From contig NZ_SDQD01000001.1 in NCBI RefSeq assembly GCF_004153685.1, positions 1-64,000 on the forward strand: a stretch of 64,000 bases of DNA, in the 5' to 3' direction. A program made the translations under genes and the position numbers. The DNA comes from Pollutimonas harenae (GTDB lineage: Bacteria > Pseudomonadota > Gammaproteobacteria > Burkholderiales > Burkholderiaceae_B). Positions 28,104-37,426 of the stretch are shown here, in pieces (within the stretch, counting starts at the first letter, position 1; each line of letters starts with the position of its first letter). The notes below the pieces were generated by a model. The model saw only the letters and a program-made list of their open reading frames with translations. It had not been told where the DNA came from and made no database searches.

Positions 28104-29093
28104 ATGCGTTATTGGTGGGTCAATCAAAACCAAACTTACCGCCATGAAGTGCCAGGCGGTTATCTTTGGTCGCCCAAACGCAAAGCAAACCAAGCTCAAA
28201 ACCCGTTCTATGATTTCATGCGTGAAGTCACACCGGGTGATGTCATCTTCTCGTTCAGTAACACCAATATCCGCGCAATCGGGATTGCTGCTTCACATGC
28301 TTACGAAGCTCCAAAACCTTTAGAGTTCGGCCAAGCCGGCGCCTACTGGAATAACATCGGCTGGCGTATTGACGTCAAATTTCATGAATTACGGCGAACC
28401 ACAAGGCCCGCCGATCATATGAACGTGCTGGCACCGCTCCTACCCACGAAATACGCTCCACTACGTCCTAATGGTGCTGGCCTGCAAAGCGTTTACCTGA
28501 CACGCCTTCCGGAAACGTTTGCAGCGGCGCTTATCGATTTGCTAGGCGCTGAGGCACATAGCTTAGTGAAAGGATATTACCTTGCCGAAGAGCAACCAAC
28601 ATACACTGCTTCAGGTGTTGGGCTTGTGCAGTGGGAAGAATATGAACTGAACCAAGTGCAGGCGGACGCGACACTGATGGAAACCGAGAAACAAGCGATT
28701 GTTCTTGCGCGTCGTGGGCAAGGATTGTTCAAGAAACGTGTGATGACGCTGGAGCATGGCTGCCGCATTACAGGCGTGGATCGCGAGGAGCACCTGCGTG
28801 CCAGTCATTGCAAACCTTGGCGTGACGCCACTAACGAAGAGCGTCTGGACGGCGAAAATGGCTTATTGCTGACGCCCAGCATGGACCATCTGTTTGATCG
28901 GGGATTTATTGGGTTTGATGACAATGGTCAGACCATTGTCTCCCCAGTCGCACATCAAGAGTCTTTGGCTCGTATGGGGCTAGACCCACAGCATCCGCCC
29001 AATGTCGGTTCGTTCTCCACTGGGCAACGCAAATACCTGGCATTTCATCGTGAAAATGTACTGCTAATGTCCAGATTTCTAGAGCATTTATAA
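28104..29093 (+). CDS. EVE-like/HNH endonuclease
   Basis: 329 aa. The N-terminal 90 residues (RYWWVNQNQTYRHEV..GYLWSPKRKA..PGDVIFSF) resemble an EVE/PUA-like modified-base reader. The C-terminal third carries an HNH_2-type nuclease core: CRITGV, HLRASHCKPW, NGLLLTPSMDHLFDRGFIGF. This layout matches predicted modification-dependent (type IV-like) restriction enzymes. The frame is complete, but the ribosome-binding site is weak. Confidence 0.85.
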   Translation: MRYWWVNQNQTYRHEVPGGYLWSPKRKANQAQNPFYDFMREVTPGDVIFSFSNTNIRAIGIAASHAYEAPKPLEFGQAGAYWNNIGWRIDVKFHELRRTTRPADHMNVLAPLLPTKYAPLRPNGAGLQSVYLTRLPETFAAALIDLLGAEAHSLVKGYYLAEEQPTYTASGVGLVQWEEYELNQVQADATLMETEKQAIVLARRGQGLFKKRVMTLEHGCRITGVDREEHLRASHCKPWRDATNEERLDGENGLLLTPSMDHLFDRGFIGFDDNGQTIVSPVAHQESLARMGLDPQHPPNVGSFSTGQRKYLAFHRENVLLMSRFLEHL

Positions 29094-29265
29094 GAAACCC
29101 ATGGCTGCGTTAAAGAATTGACGGCAAAACGCCCCTCAATCACCGCATAAAAAGCGGCGAATACGCCTGATAACCACCGCAATAACTCAACAATCAGCCC
29201 ACAATTTGCCGCACTAGGCTCACCCAGCGGAAAGAGCACATCGTGCACACAAATTGTCCAAACAT

Positions 29266-29294
29266 TTGCCGGACTGTGTAACATATCGTATAAG
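29266..29294 (+). promoter_or_regulatory. Sigma70-type promoter for the MazG-like gene
   Basis: TTGCCG (29266-29271), 17 bases, TATAAG (29289-29294), 28 bp before the GTG start. Confidence 0.45.
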
Positions 29295-29321
29295 TACTAA
29301 TACGAATATGGACAGGCCCCC

Positions 29322-29711
29322 GTGACCAATCACACAGACGTTTCGCAAACAGCCCCTCTTATAGATGTCGCTCCTCTAAGCAGCGCATTAGAAAAATTCG
29401 CTGCAGACCGCGATTGGGCCCAGTTTCACTCTCCCAAGAATCTCGTCATGGCGCTCACCGGAGAGGTCGGCGAGCTGACAGAAATCTTCCAATGGATGAC
29501 GGAAGCTCAGTCACGCGCTGCTGGCACCAACCCTGACACCGCACAAGCGGTAAAGGAAGAACTTGCAGACGTGCAGCTTTACCTAGTCCGTCTGGCGTCT
29601 GTACTCGGGGTAGACCTTAACGAGGCCGTACAACACAAGCTTCAGAAAAACGCCGAGAAATACCCTGCCGACAAGGCCAAAGGTTCGAGCAAAAAATACA
29701 CCGAGCTCTAG
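29322..29711 (+). CDS. MazG-like nucleotide pyrophosphohydrolase
   Basis: 129 aa all-alpha protein with the MazG/dCTPase motif: LTGEVGELTEIFQW and EELADVQLYLVRLAS (EExxE...ExxD type metal ligands). Similar to RS21-C6/DCTPP-type pyrophosphatases that hydrolyse (d)NTPs. GTG start. It lies just ahead of the DUF2075 gene in a defence-like context; both a housekeeping and a defence role are possible. Confidence 0.85.
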   Translation: MTNHTDVSQTAPLIDVAPLSSALEKFAADRDWAQFHSPKNLVMALTGEVGELTEIFQWMTEAQSRAAGTNPDTAQAVKEELADVQLYLVRLASVLGVDLNEAVQHKLQKNAEKYPADKAKGSSKKYTEL

Positions 29712-29739
29712 TATCCGCCACTGGCAGGGGACAACAACA

Positions 29740-30906
29740 ATGATCGTCTACGAAGCCGATAAGAAACAGTTTCTACACCAGTCCGACTACGACGACATTG
29801 AAAACGTCATCCTTGCGAGCTTCAAGACAGCGACCGGGAAAAGTGTCAGTAACTCCGAAATTCAATCATGGAGAGAATCCCTACGCCATGTTGCCATGGT
29901 GTTGCGCGATGATGAGATCCCCAACGAGATGGGCATTGCGGTAGAGCTGCACATCCCCCAATCGTCGAAACGAATTGATGTCACGCTAACAGGCAGGGAT
30001 GACGCCGGAAACAAGAACGCCGTCGTTATCGAGCTCAAGCAATGGGAGAAAGCCACCGCCACCGATAAGGATGCCATCGTGGTTACGTATCTGGGCAAAG
30101 GACAAAGAGAGGTTGTCCATCCCTCCTACCAGGCCTGGTCATATGCGTCATTACTCGAAGGCTTCAACGAGGCGGTATACGATGGCGGCATCTCCATCAA
30201 GCCCTGTGCCTATCTGCATAATTACACTCGAGACGGTGTGATAGATGCGCCCCACTATTCCGGATATACCCTCAAAGCCCCCCTGTTTCTTAAAGGTGCA
30301 AAAGAACGCCAGCAACTTCGGGACTTCATCAAGAAGCATGTCAAATACGGCGACTCCAAAGAAGTTCTGTATGAGCTAGCCAATGGCCGTATCAGACCAT
30401 CCAAGGCTTTAGCCGATGCCCTTAAAGGCCTTCTCACAGCTAAGCCAGAATTTGTCCTGATCGACGACCAGAAAGAGGTGTTCGAAGCCACTCAGGCATT
30501 AGCTAGGACAGCCTCACCAGAGCAGCCGAGAGTCGTGATTATCGAAGGGGGCCCGGGCACTGGCAAAACTGTGCTTGCGATTAACCTTCTGGTTCGCCTG
30601 ACTAGTGCAGGCCTGTTTGGCCAATACGTTTCGAAAAATGCAGCACCCCGTGAGGTATACCAATCCCGACTGGTTGGAACCATCACCAAGACCAAGTTCT
30701 CAAGTATGTTTACCGGTTCAGGAAGTTTTTGTAACGTCGAGGCCAATACATACGATTTCTTGGTCGTCGACGAAGCCCATCGTTTGAACGAAAAAAGCGG
30801 TCTGTACGGGAACCTAGGAGACAACCAGGTCAAGGAATTAATTAACGCATCAGCATGCACAATCTTCTTCATCGACGAAGACCTCCATATCTTCACACTC
30901 AATTAG
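29740..30906 (+). pseudogene. DUF2075 ATPase, 3'-truncated
   Basis: 388 aa. The N-terminal half looks nuclease-like (GIAVELHIPQSSKRIDV, VVIELKQWEKA, the D..ExK arrangement). It is followed by a DUF2075 helicase/ATPase domain with Walker A GGPGTGKT and Walker B FLVVDEAHRL. It stops just after motif III (FFIDEDLHIFTLN), where family members continue with further helicase motifs. The loss coincides with a junction to an unrelated reading frame, so the gene is probably inactive. Confidence 0.7.
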
Positions 30907-31606
30907 TAAGGTATTTAAGGAGCTTTCGATGAGAGACGACTTGGATCTCATAGAAGTTGCGCGCCGCGAGTACGTGTACTTGCCTCTAATTGAAGGAAGC
31001 GTGAAAGGCCTCTCTATTCACGCCCTGCTTGCGCAAGATCCAGCTGAGTATGTGGGAGTAATTAGGAATGTTTTTGTCAGTAAAGACAAGGAACGGGACT
31101 CAAACCCATCGGAGGAAGGGCGAACGAGGGCTAGGATGTCATATCGACTACTCAAGTCTTTTCATACCATCCCCGGTGATGATGAAGGAGTCATTGACGA
31201 ACCAACGCTTAGCGCTTGGGTTCTAGAGGTTCGCAGACTGGCAAGTGAAAGTGGACACGAAGGCATCACAGACGAACTGATCGGTCAACTTCTTGCGCAC
31301 TCACAGCCCGACGTGGGCACCGGAGCTTGGCCTTCATCAGCGGTTGCAACCGTTCTGGAGCATATCTCGTCCGATAGAGCAGAGCGCGGAATCGAGATTG
31401 AACGCTTTAACATGCGAGGAGTCTATTCCAAAGGAGCCCTCGATGGGGGTGCTCAGGAACGTGAGCTCGCTGACCGCTATCGCGAATGGGCACAGCAAAC
31501 CTCGGCAGCTCGCACCTCAGCAATGTTAGGCAGAATATCCACGAAGTGGGAAGAAAGAGCTAGGCAAGAGGATACTGAAGCAGAGATGAGGAAACTAAAG
31601 CGATAA
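30887..31606 (+). pseudogene. C-terminal remnant of a larger island protein
   Basis: From ATG 30929 a 225-aa product is readable, with AAGGAG 5 bases upstream. However, its frame is already open from before 30887 and gives a coherent lead-in (SISKVFKELSMRDDLDLIEV). Sequence such as AQERELADRYREWA and RTSAMLGRISTKWEERA recalls the tails of large hypothetical proteins found beside restriction genes; this identification is from memory and uncertain. I read it as a gene tail joined to the DUF2075 gene by deletion. Confidence 0.5.
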
Positions 31607-31638
31607 ATTATTCTCAATCTCCGATTATCGTCTTTTGG

Positions 31639-31666
31639 TACTGTACCGAAAAAATCCGGTACAGTA
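31639..31666. repeat. 10-bp perfect inverted repeat near the island end
   Basis: TACTGTACCG (31639-31648) and CGGTACAGTA (31657-31666) around an A-rich 8-base loop. It may be the 3' hairpin of the preceding gene or an integrase/excisionase site. Short repeats (CACCTTC three times, AACCTAC twice) follow up to the tRNA fragment, as in arm-type site regions. Confidence 0.5.
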
Positions 31667-31794
31667 CAGGTACACACATCAGCTTCCAGCAATTTCACAA
31701 AACTACACTAACCTACTGATCTATAATTACTTTCACCTTCATTAACCTACGCTCACCTTCGCCCCACTTCCCTACGGAAACACCTTCGCACGAC

Positions 31795-31849
31795 AACTCA
31801 AAATCCCCCGCCGCAAGGCGTACCGGTTCGATTCCGGCCCCGGGCACCA
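31795..31849 (+). other. 3' fragment of tRNA-Leu(CAA): attachment-site scar
   Basis: The sequence reads as the anticodon loop CTCAAAA, a long class-II variable arm (CCCCCGCCGCAAGGCG), T-arm GGTTCGATTCC and acceptor end CGGGCACCA. The 5' half of the tRNA is absent. Elements that integrate in a tRNA 3' end leave exactly such a duplicate at their distal end. With this orientation the element lies to the left and the intact tRNA-Leu plus integrase should lie left of the window. Confidence 0.75.
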
Positions 31850-32048
31850 CTCAAATAATCCCTTGATCCTCAAGATAATTTCCAGACAACCTTCACTGTC
31901 CGGTTAAATCGCCGTTGCACCCAGTTTTTGCTTGTGCACAGTATTTCTGCCATTACAAACTTCTGCATCCAGGTCGCGAGCTTTTCGATACGGCAATTAT
32001 TTGATTCCAATAATTAGCGCTTTCGAATAATTTTGAGTAATCATGGCA

Positions 32049-32226
32049 ACGATCTTCCACCGGGCAGACTACGATTGCCCAACGGATCGAACTGCTCACT
32101 GACCTAACCACCAAATCACGCAAGCACCTAATGACCGCTCTCAAGACCCACCTCGCACGAACAGGGATAAGCCAGGCAGAAGCAGCCGGGCTTCACATAG
32201 AAATCCGGGTACTTGAATCAGCCTGA
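32049..32226 (+). pseudogene. Coding remnant without start
   Basis: An open frame ends with TTIAQRIELLTDLTTKSRK, HLMTALKTHLARTGISQAEA and AGLHIEIRVLESA before a TGA. It is protein-like but has no start codon with a ribosome-binding site; family unknown. Nothing else is recognisable in 31850-32410. Confidence 0.3.
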
Positions 32227-32410
32227 CGCCATTACCGCTCCACAGCAAGCGAAAAGCCATGTGATAGCAAAAAACCTAAAATGGGTATGATAAAACCCAA
32301 TATGGGTACAACAAGCTGAGCGGCCCGAGAAACAGTATTGTTTGCCGAATAGGGTGTGCTGTAACGTCCGAGGCCTCGACCCATTTTTTGGTAATTGTTC
32401 GGTTAAGCCA

Positions 32411-32872
32411 CTATAGCCACCTGCGAACGTTATTCTTGTAAGACAGGAACTCCGCCTGGAATTTTTCCTCCAGCAGACGTTCTTCAGGAATGATTTGAAA
32501 GCGCGTGATGTAGGCAATAAAGATGAATGTGCCCAGTATCGACAGTAGATTGCCTAAATAAAACATCCATCCAACAAGCACGAGCAGCACACCGAGATAC
32601 ATGGGGTTTCGGCTGTAGCGATAGATGCCTGAACTGATCAGCGAGGAGGCCTCTGTCGGGTGTTTTGGATCTATGGTGGTGCGGGCACGCTTGAAAGTGG
32701 CAATGCCCGTCAGGCTGACGGCAATACCCAGCAGAGCTATGGCGACTGCCGCCGCAACGTTATGAAGCCAGGCTATGGTCAGCGCTGGAAAGATCTCGGA
32801 CACCAACCACATGAGCAGCCCGCTTAGCAGCATGACTAGGGGTGGCGGAATGAGCAATTCAAGTCGTTTCAT
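32411..32872 (-). CDS. Isoprenylcysteine carboxyl methyltransferase-like membrane protein
   Basis: 153 aa with four hydrophobic segments and the ICMT/PEMT motif GIYRYSRNPMYLGVLL followed by IIPEERLLEEKF. Bacterial members are integral-membrane methyltransferases of unknown substrate, often near metal-transport genes. Last gene of the HMA-ATPase-Fnr operon, 20 bp after the regulator. Confidence 0.85.
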   Translation of the reverse strand: MKRLELLIPPPLVMLLSGLLMWLVSEIFPALTIAWLHNVAAAVAIALLGIAVSLTGIATFKRARTTIDPKHPTEASSLISSGIYRYSRNPMYLGVLLVLVGWMFYLGNLLSILGTFIFIAYITRFQIIPEERLLEEKFQAEFLSYKNNVRRWL

Positions 32873-32892
32873 TGTTATTATCCCGATAAGCT

Positions 32893-33603
32893 TTATTCAA
32901 CAAGCAAGAGGCCATCAAGATCAAGAATGGTGATCTTGCGCTGCCCGGTCTGCAAAATCCATCCTGCTTCTTCAAATTCACCAAGCCTGCGGCTGACGGT
33001 TTCAGGTGTAGTTCCCAGGAAGGAGGCGAGATGCCTGCGGCTCATGGGCAAGTTGAAGTTGAAAGAATTTTCCTGTTCCACGAGGTCGGCCAGGTACTGC
33101 GCCAGACGGGCATTGATGGATGCCGTGGCGATCGCCGTGGTTTGCTTCTCGCTGGTACCCAGACGTCGTGCTAGCTCGGCGAGCACATGCAGGCTGATGT
33201 CAGGATATTGGAGCAGAAGCTCGCGCACGTCAGCCCGATAGATGGCACAGATCTCCGATGACTGCATGGCCTCGGCGTAAGCGTCGTGGTCGGTGGATGA
33301 AAACAAGGCCATTTCCCCGGCAAAATCACCCGGTATCAGGATGCGCACAAGCTGTTCCTTGCCGCTATCGGAAAGGCGATACACCTTGATCTTTCCTTTG
33401 TGGACGATAAAGAGCTTATCGGATGGATCACCGGCGCGATGTATGAACTGCCCGCGTTCATACGTACGCATGACTGCTTTATCGGCAACAACGGCAAGCG
33501 CCTCGGAAGGTAAATGGTTGAAAATCGGCACCCTTGAAACGCAGAGCGTGGGTATATGCTCGCAGCTTGCATCAGATGGTGAAGAACGGGGCTTAAGGCT
33601 CAT
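32893..33603 (-). CDS. Crp/Fnr-family regulator
   Basis: 236 aa. cNMP-binding-type beta roll (residues 30-145) and C-terminal HTH SRRHLASFLGTTPETVSRRL with the recognition pattern of FNR-type proteins. Cys residues at about 14, 21 and in SSEICAIY could bind iron-sulfur or metal, but the spacing differs from E. coli FNR. The start overlaps the ATPase stop (ATGA). An FNR-like box lies upstream of the operon, so autoregulation is plausible. Confidence 0.87.
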   Translation of the reverse strand: MSLKPRSSPSDASCEHIPTLCVSRVPIFNHLPSEALAVVADKAVMRTYERGQFIHRAGDPSDKLFIVHKGKIKVYRLSDSGKEQLVRILIPGDFAGEMALFSSTDHDAYAEAMQSSEICAIYRADVRELLLQYPDISLHVLAELARRLGTSEKQTTAIATASINARLAQYLADLVEQENSFNFNLPMSRRHLASFLGTTPETVSRRLGEFEEAGWILQTGQRKITILDLDGLLLVE

Positions 33604-35513
33604 GCTGAATCGCTCATTTGGATGATTGTGCTGTGGCTTGTGGGCCTGCGGGTTTCGTTTCTGTATTTCCCACGTGCCCGGTAACGTATGAGTCTAACGG
33701 CATTGAGCGTCACCAGCAGTACGCTCAATTCATGGACGAGCATGCCCGAAGCCAGGAATATTTTGCCCAGCAGCACGCCGGTGAGCAACAGAATCACAGT
33801 GCTCACGGCCATTATCGTGTTTTGCTGCATGTTGCGCACAGTGACCTTGGAAAGAGAATAGGCATGTGCGAACTGATCCAGCCGGTCTGACATCAGAACG
33901 ATATCGGCCGCTTCCATCGAAATATCGGTACCGCCGACCCCCATGGCCAGACCGACATCAGCGGTCGCGAGTGCAGGCGCGTCGTTGATGCCGTCTCCTA
34001 CCATGGCCACGCGATAGCCTTGGTTTTTCAGTTCGTTGACCCACTTCACTTTGTCCTGCGGCAGCAGTTCGGCGTGCACGGCATCCAGGCCCAGTTCGTC
34101 ACCCACCAATTGCGCCGTATGGCGGTTGTCGCCCGTCAGCATGATCGCCTGCTTCACACCCGCATGACGTAGTTGCTGGATGGTGCTCTTGGCCTCCGGC
34201 TTGATCTGATCGGCAATCGAAATCACGCCAGCCAGTTGCTTGTCTACCGCGATCAGCACGGCGGTATTGCCTGCTTTCTCGCGTTGGATGGCATAGGCAT
34301 CGACTTGCTCGGCGATAGATACGCCCTGGTCTGCCATGAGCTTGCGATTGCCAATAGCCAGATGCCGCCCCGCGACAGTGGCGACCATGCCGCCACCCTT
34401 GATGATGGTGACATCTTGCGGTTCTTCGCTCAGGGCCAGTTCACGCTTTCTGGCTTCAGCCACGATAGTCTGCCCCAGATGGTGTTCGGAAAGCCTCTCG
34501 GCTTCGGCCACCAGGCGCAGCAGCGTATTTTCTTCCATGCCCCAGCTTTTCACTTCGGTGACTTCGGGCTTGCCCTTGGTCAGGGTGCCGGTTTTATCGA
34601 AAATAACGAGGTCGACCTTGGAGAGCTTCTCCATGATTTCGCCGCCCTTGACCAATACCCCGTTACGCGCTCCATTGCCTATGCCCGCCACCATGGAAAC
34701 GGGTGCCGATATGACCAACGCACCAGGACAGGCGATGACCAGGAAAGTCAGTGCCAGTTCCACGTTGCGCGAGAATACGTACACCAGAATGGAAAGCACA
34801 ACGATAGTCGGTGTGTAGATATTGGCGAAACGATCAAGGAACTTTTGTGTGGTGGTCTTGGATTCCTGAGCCTCTTCCACCATCTCGATGATCTTGGCAA
34901 AAGTGGTGTCATTGCCCACGCGGTCGGCGGTGACTTCGATGTAGCCGTTGTCGATGATGGTGCCGCTGAACACGCGGTCGCCCATCGACTTGCTGACCGG
35001 GACGGATTCACCTGTAATGGCCGCCTCGACAATCAACGCCCGGCCCGAAACGATGGCGCCGTCCACGGCAACCTTCTCGCCAGAGCGAATCAGTACCCTA
35101 TCGCCTTTGATCACTTCTTCGACAGGAACTTTGACATGGCCTTCCGGACGAATCACCGTGGCTTCGGTCGGCGTCTGATCGATGAGGTTACGCAGGGATG
35201 AGCGTGTTTTCTCCAGCGTGCGTGATTCCAGGTAGGCGCCGAAGATAAATAGAAAAGTCACTACTGCCGATTCGACATACTCGCCGATGATCAAGGCGCC
35301 GATGACGGCGATGGTGACCAGCAACTCAATGCTGAAGGCCTTCATGCGCAGTGCCTTGAAGGCCTTGATGGCAATAAAGTAGCCCGCAAACAGCGAGGAC
35401 GCGATCAGGACATAGTCCTTCCATTGCGCAAGCCCGGCCCAATGCAGACCAAAAGCAATCAGCAGCATCAGGCCGGTGATGCCAGCAATATGGGAATTTT
35501 TAAGCTTATTCAT
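33600..35513 (-). CDS. P1B-type heavy-metal ATPase with a CPG motif
   Basis: 637 aa from MNKLKNSHIAG at 35513 (GGAG upstream). Visible: about eight membrane helices, TGES actuator motif, DKTGTLTKG phosphorylation site, GDGINDAPA hinge. The metal-site helix reads ACPGALVIS, CPG in place of the usual CPC, and the HP locus reads SEHHLG instead of SEHPLA. The N-terminal metal-binding domain is missing but is encoded separately just upstream. Likely Zn/Cd/Pb-type export; the variant motif makes specificity uncertain. Confidence 0.88.
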   Translation of the reverse strand: MNKLKNSHIAGITGLMLLIAFGLHWAGLAQWKDYVLIASSLFAGYFIAIKAFKALRMKAFSIELLVTIAVIGALIIGEYVESAVVTFLFIFGAYLESRTLEKTRSSLRNLIDQTPTEATVIRPEGHVKVPVEEVIKGDRVLIRSGEKVAVDGAIVSGRALIVEAAITGESVPVSKSMGDRVFSGTIIDNGYIEVTADRVGNDTTFAKIIEMVEEAQESKTTTQKFLDRFANIYTPTIVVLSILVYVFSRNVELALTFLVIACPGALVISAPVSMVAGIGNGARNGVLVKGGEIMEKLSKVDLVIFDKTGTLTKGKPEVTEVKSWGMEENTLLRLVAEAERLSEHHLGQTIVAEARKRELALSEEPQDVTIIKGGGMVATVAGRHLAIGNRKLMADQGVSIAEQVDAYAIQREKAGNTAVLIAVDKQLAGVISIADQIKPEAKSTIQQLRHAGVKQAIMLTGDNRHTAQLVGDELGLDAVHAELLPQDKVKWVNELKNQGYRVAMVGDGINDAPALATADVGLAMGVGGTDISMEAADIVLMSDRLDQFAHAYSLSKVTVRNMQQNTIMAVSTVILLLTGVLLGKIFLASGMLVHELSVLLVTLNAVRLIRYRARGKYRNETRRPTSHSTIIQMSDSA

Positions 35514-35585
35514 GTCATGCTCCAATGCACCCAAGTTAAGGTGACCGGATATGGGTCGCCAATGACGACCCATATCCGAACGTGC

Positions 35586-35807
35586 TTACGAGACCTTCTT
35601 CGACAACACCGGATAGCCGAGCCGTACGATCATGCTCTCTAAGGTGTCGGCATCCGTCCTGGACTCATCGAATTCCGCCCGTATGCGCCCCGAGTTGAAC
35701 ATCACCTTGACCTCGCTTACGCCATTGACTTTCCCGACCGTATTCTCGATCTTCTTCACACAGGAAGGACAGGTGAAGGGTTCCATGTTGAAAACGACTT
35801 TTTTCAT
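35586..35807 (-). CDS. Stand-alone HMA metal-binding protein
   Basis: 73 aa, one heavy-metal-associated domain with the metal-binding pair C-P-S-C (FTCPSCVKKIENTV). It probably hands metal to the ATPase encoded 72 bp downstream, which lacks this domain. GGAG lies before its ATG. Confidence 0.88.
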   Translation of the reverse strand: MKKVVFNMEPFTCPSCVKKIENTVGKVNGVSEVKVMFNSGRIRAEFDESRTDADTLESMIVRLGYPVLSKKVS

Positions 35808-35890
35808 TTTTTGCTCCTGGTTGATGAGTTGATGACTTCATCCTAAGCGAGCAAGACACTTCAAGCATTGACGGGTGACAAGTTTCAGAA

Positions 35891-35904
35891 TTGAATGAAA
35901 TCAA
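35891..35904. promoter_or_regulatory. FNR/ANR-type box
   Basis: TTGAATGAAATCAA matches TTGAT-N4-ATCAA at 9 of 10 defined positions. It is about 85 bp upstream of the HMA gene, in the promoter of an operon that encodes a Crp/Fnr protein. Confidence 0.5.
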
Positions 35905-36055
35905 TAGTGACGCAGGTCAATTTCATTTGTGGCCGCGTGATCCGAACCCATATCGTGAGGGCGGAATATAAAAATTTTCTTTTAGTTAAAAAGTGACGAC
36001 TGTCAATTTATTTCTTTTCAAGGCTGAGTAAAAGGTCTCATGGTCGCCTCCGGTA

Positions 36056-37243
36056 TCAGTGAGTTGGAGCCGGGGCAGCGTCGATTTTTACGCGCAGCAG
36101 ACTGTAGGGTTTGTCGCGCAGATCCTTGCCAGCATGGAATCCCGCCTGGCGTTGGAGCTGGTTGGCGATAAAGTACAGGTAACCGTCGGGCCCGATCGAA
36201 AGAGTGTCCGGCCACAGAACCCGGGGATCATGGACGATGGTCTGCCAGCTTCCGTCAGCCAATCGCTTCCGGATACTGTTATGTTCGTAATCACCGGCGT
36301 ATACGGCACCATTGGCGTCGGCCTCAAGGCCGTCGGAGGCACCTTTTTCGCCCAGGTCTTTTACCGCTGCCGCCAGTTGGACCTCGCTGACGTTCGGGTT
36401 CCGCAACAGCGCGGTAGGCACGGAATACAGATGGCGGCTGGACAAAGGACAGAAATACAGCGTCTTACCATCGGCAGACAGCGCAATGCCATCGGATGCC
36501 ACGGTCAGTGTCTTCGGTTTGCCGTCGAGGCCCTTGGTGATGAGTGCAGGCTGCCCCTCGACCACCGGGATGAAATCCGGATCCGGAGAGGTCGATTTAG
36601 CACCGCTCAGGCGCCGCATGGCTTTGCCGCTGGCGATGTCCATCACGATGATGGCGCCAGGGCCGGAGATGGATGAGTCAGTGACGTATACCGTACCTTC
36701 CTTACCGACGCGGAAGTCAAAGCGCATGTCATTCACATAGGTGCTAGCTAGCATCACGGTAGCCGGAAACACAAGGGTTTTGACGACCTTGTTGGTGGCC
36801 AGATCCACCGCTACCAGTTTCGCGCCGCCTGCCTTGGGGGCCGCAAAGCCGGGGGCTGCGGTATCCAGCAGCCAGACGCGACCCTTGCCGTCGGCAACGA
36901 CGCTCTGCACGCTGATCAGGGCTTTGGCAGGATCTTTGATATCCTCGCGGTTGAACGCCGCATCAGGATAAGGAAAGACCTGGCCCTCACGGATTTCGCC
37001 GACCGTGAACGACACATCGTCTCCCCATTTCGGGTAGTTGACGAAGATGCGTCCGTTATCGGTGACGGTGACACCTGTGGGCATCGCGTCATGGAAGGCG
37101 AACACCTGGTCGAGCTGACCAATGGTTTTATCTGTCGGAGCACTTGCAGACAATGATGTGGGTTCGGTGGCGAAGCTGGTCTGACTTGCTGCGGCAACCG
37201 AAATGGCGAGTGTAGATGCGAAGAAACGAGACTTCATGGACAT
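36056..37243 (-). CDS. Yellow/MRJP-like periplasmic beta-propeller
   Basis: 395 aa with a signal peptide (ending FATEP). Repeated strand pattern and the segments GRIFVNYPKWGDD, YVNDMRFDFRVG, VYVTDSSISGPGAIIV and SDGIALSADGKTLYF are typical of the major royal jelly protein/Yellow family found in bacteria. The role is unknown, possibly lactone or quinone chemistry. AGGAG precedes the start. Confidence 0.85.
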   Translation of the reverse strand: MSMKSRFFASTLAISVAAASQTSFATEPTSLSASAPTDKTIGQLDQVFAFHDAMPTGVTVTDNGRIFVNYPKWGDDVSFTVGEIREGQVFPYPDAAFNREDIKDPAKALISVQSVVADGKGRVWLLDTAAPGFAAPKAGGAKLVAVDLATNKVVKTLVFPATVMLASTYVNDMRFDFRVGKEGTVYVTDSSISGPGAIIVMDIASGKAMRRLSGAKSTSPDPDFIPVVEGQPALITKGLDGKPKTLTVASDGIALSADGKTLYFCPLSSRHLYSVPTALLRNPNVSEVQLAAAVKDLGEKGASDGLEADANGAVYAGDYEHNSIRKRLADGSWQTIVHDPRVLWPDTLSIGPDGYLYFIANQLQRQAGFHAGKDLRDKPYSLLRVKIDAAPAPTH

Positions 37244-37426
37244 GAGTGAACTCCTGAGCCTGCGGTAACAGGTCAGTTAAATAGTTGAAATGGCTGTCAA
37301 GAACCTTCGAGGACGATTTTGTTAGTGGCCTCAGCACTGCGCAGCCTATGCGCTGGTTCGGGTAGGTCTCGGGAACTCATATTTCACTTCTCTTTATGTT
37401 CATTAAGTTAAGACTGTCGGACGGCG

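Noticed and set aside
31620-32410. Search for an integrase gene next to the tRNA-Leu fragment
   Set aside because: No integrase-like frame is present; the orientation of the fragment predicts it at the other, unseen end.
34173-35201. 342-aa plus-strand open frame
   Set aside because: It is antisense to the P-type ATPase gene, whose motifs are unmistakable, and has no recognisable protein features.
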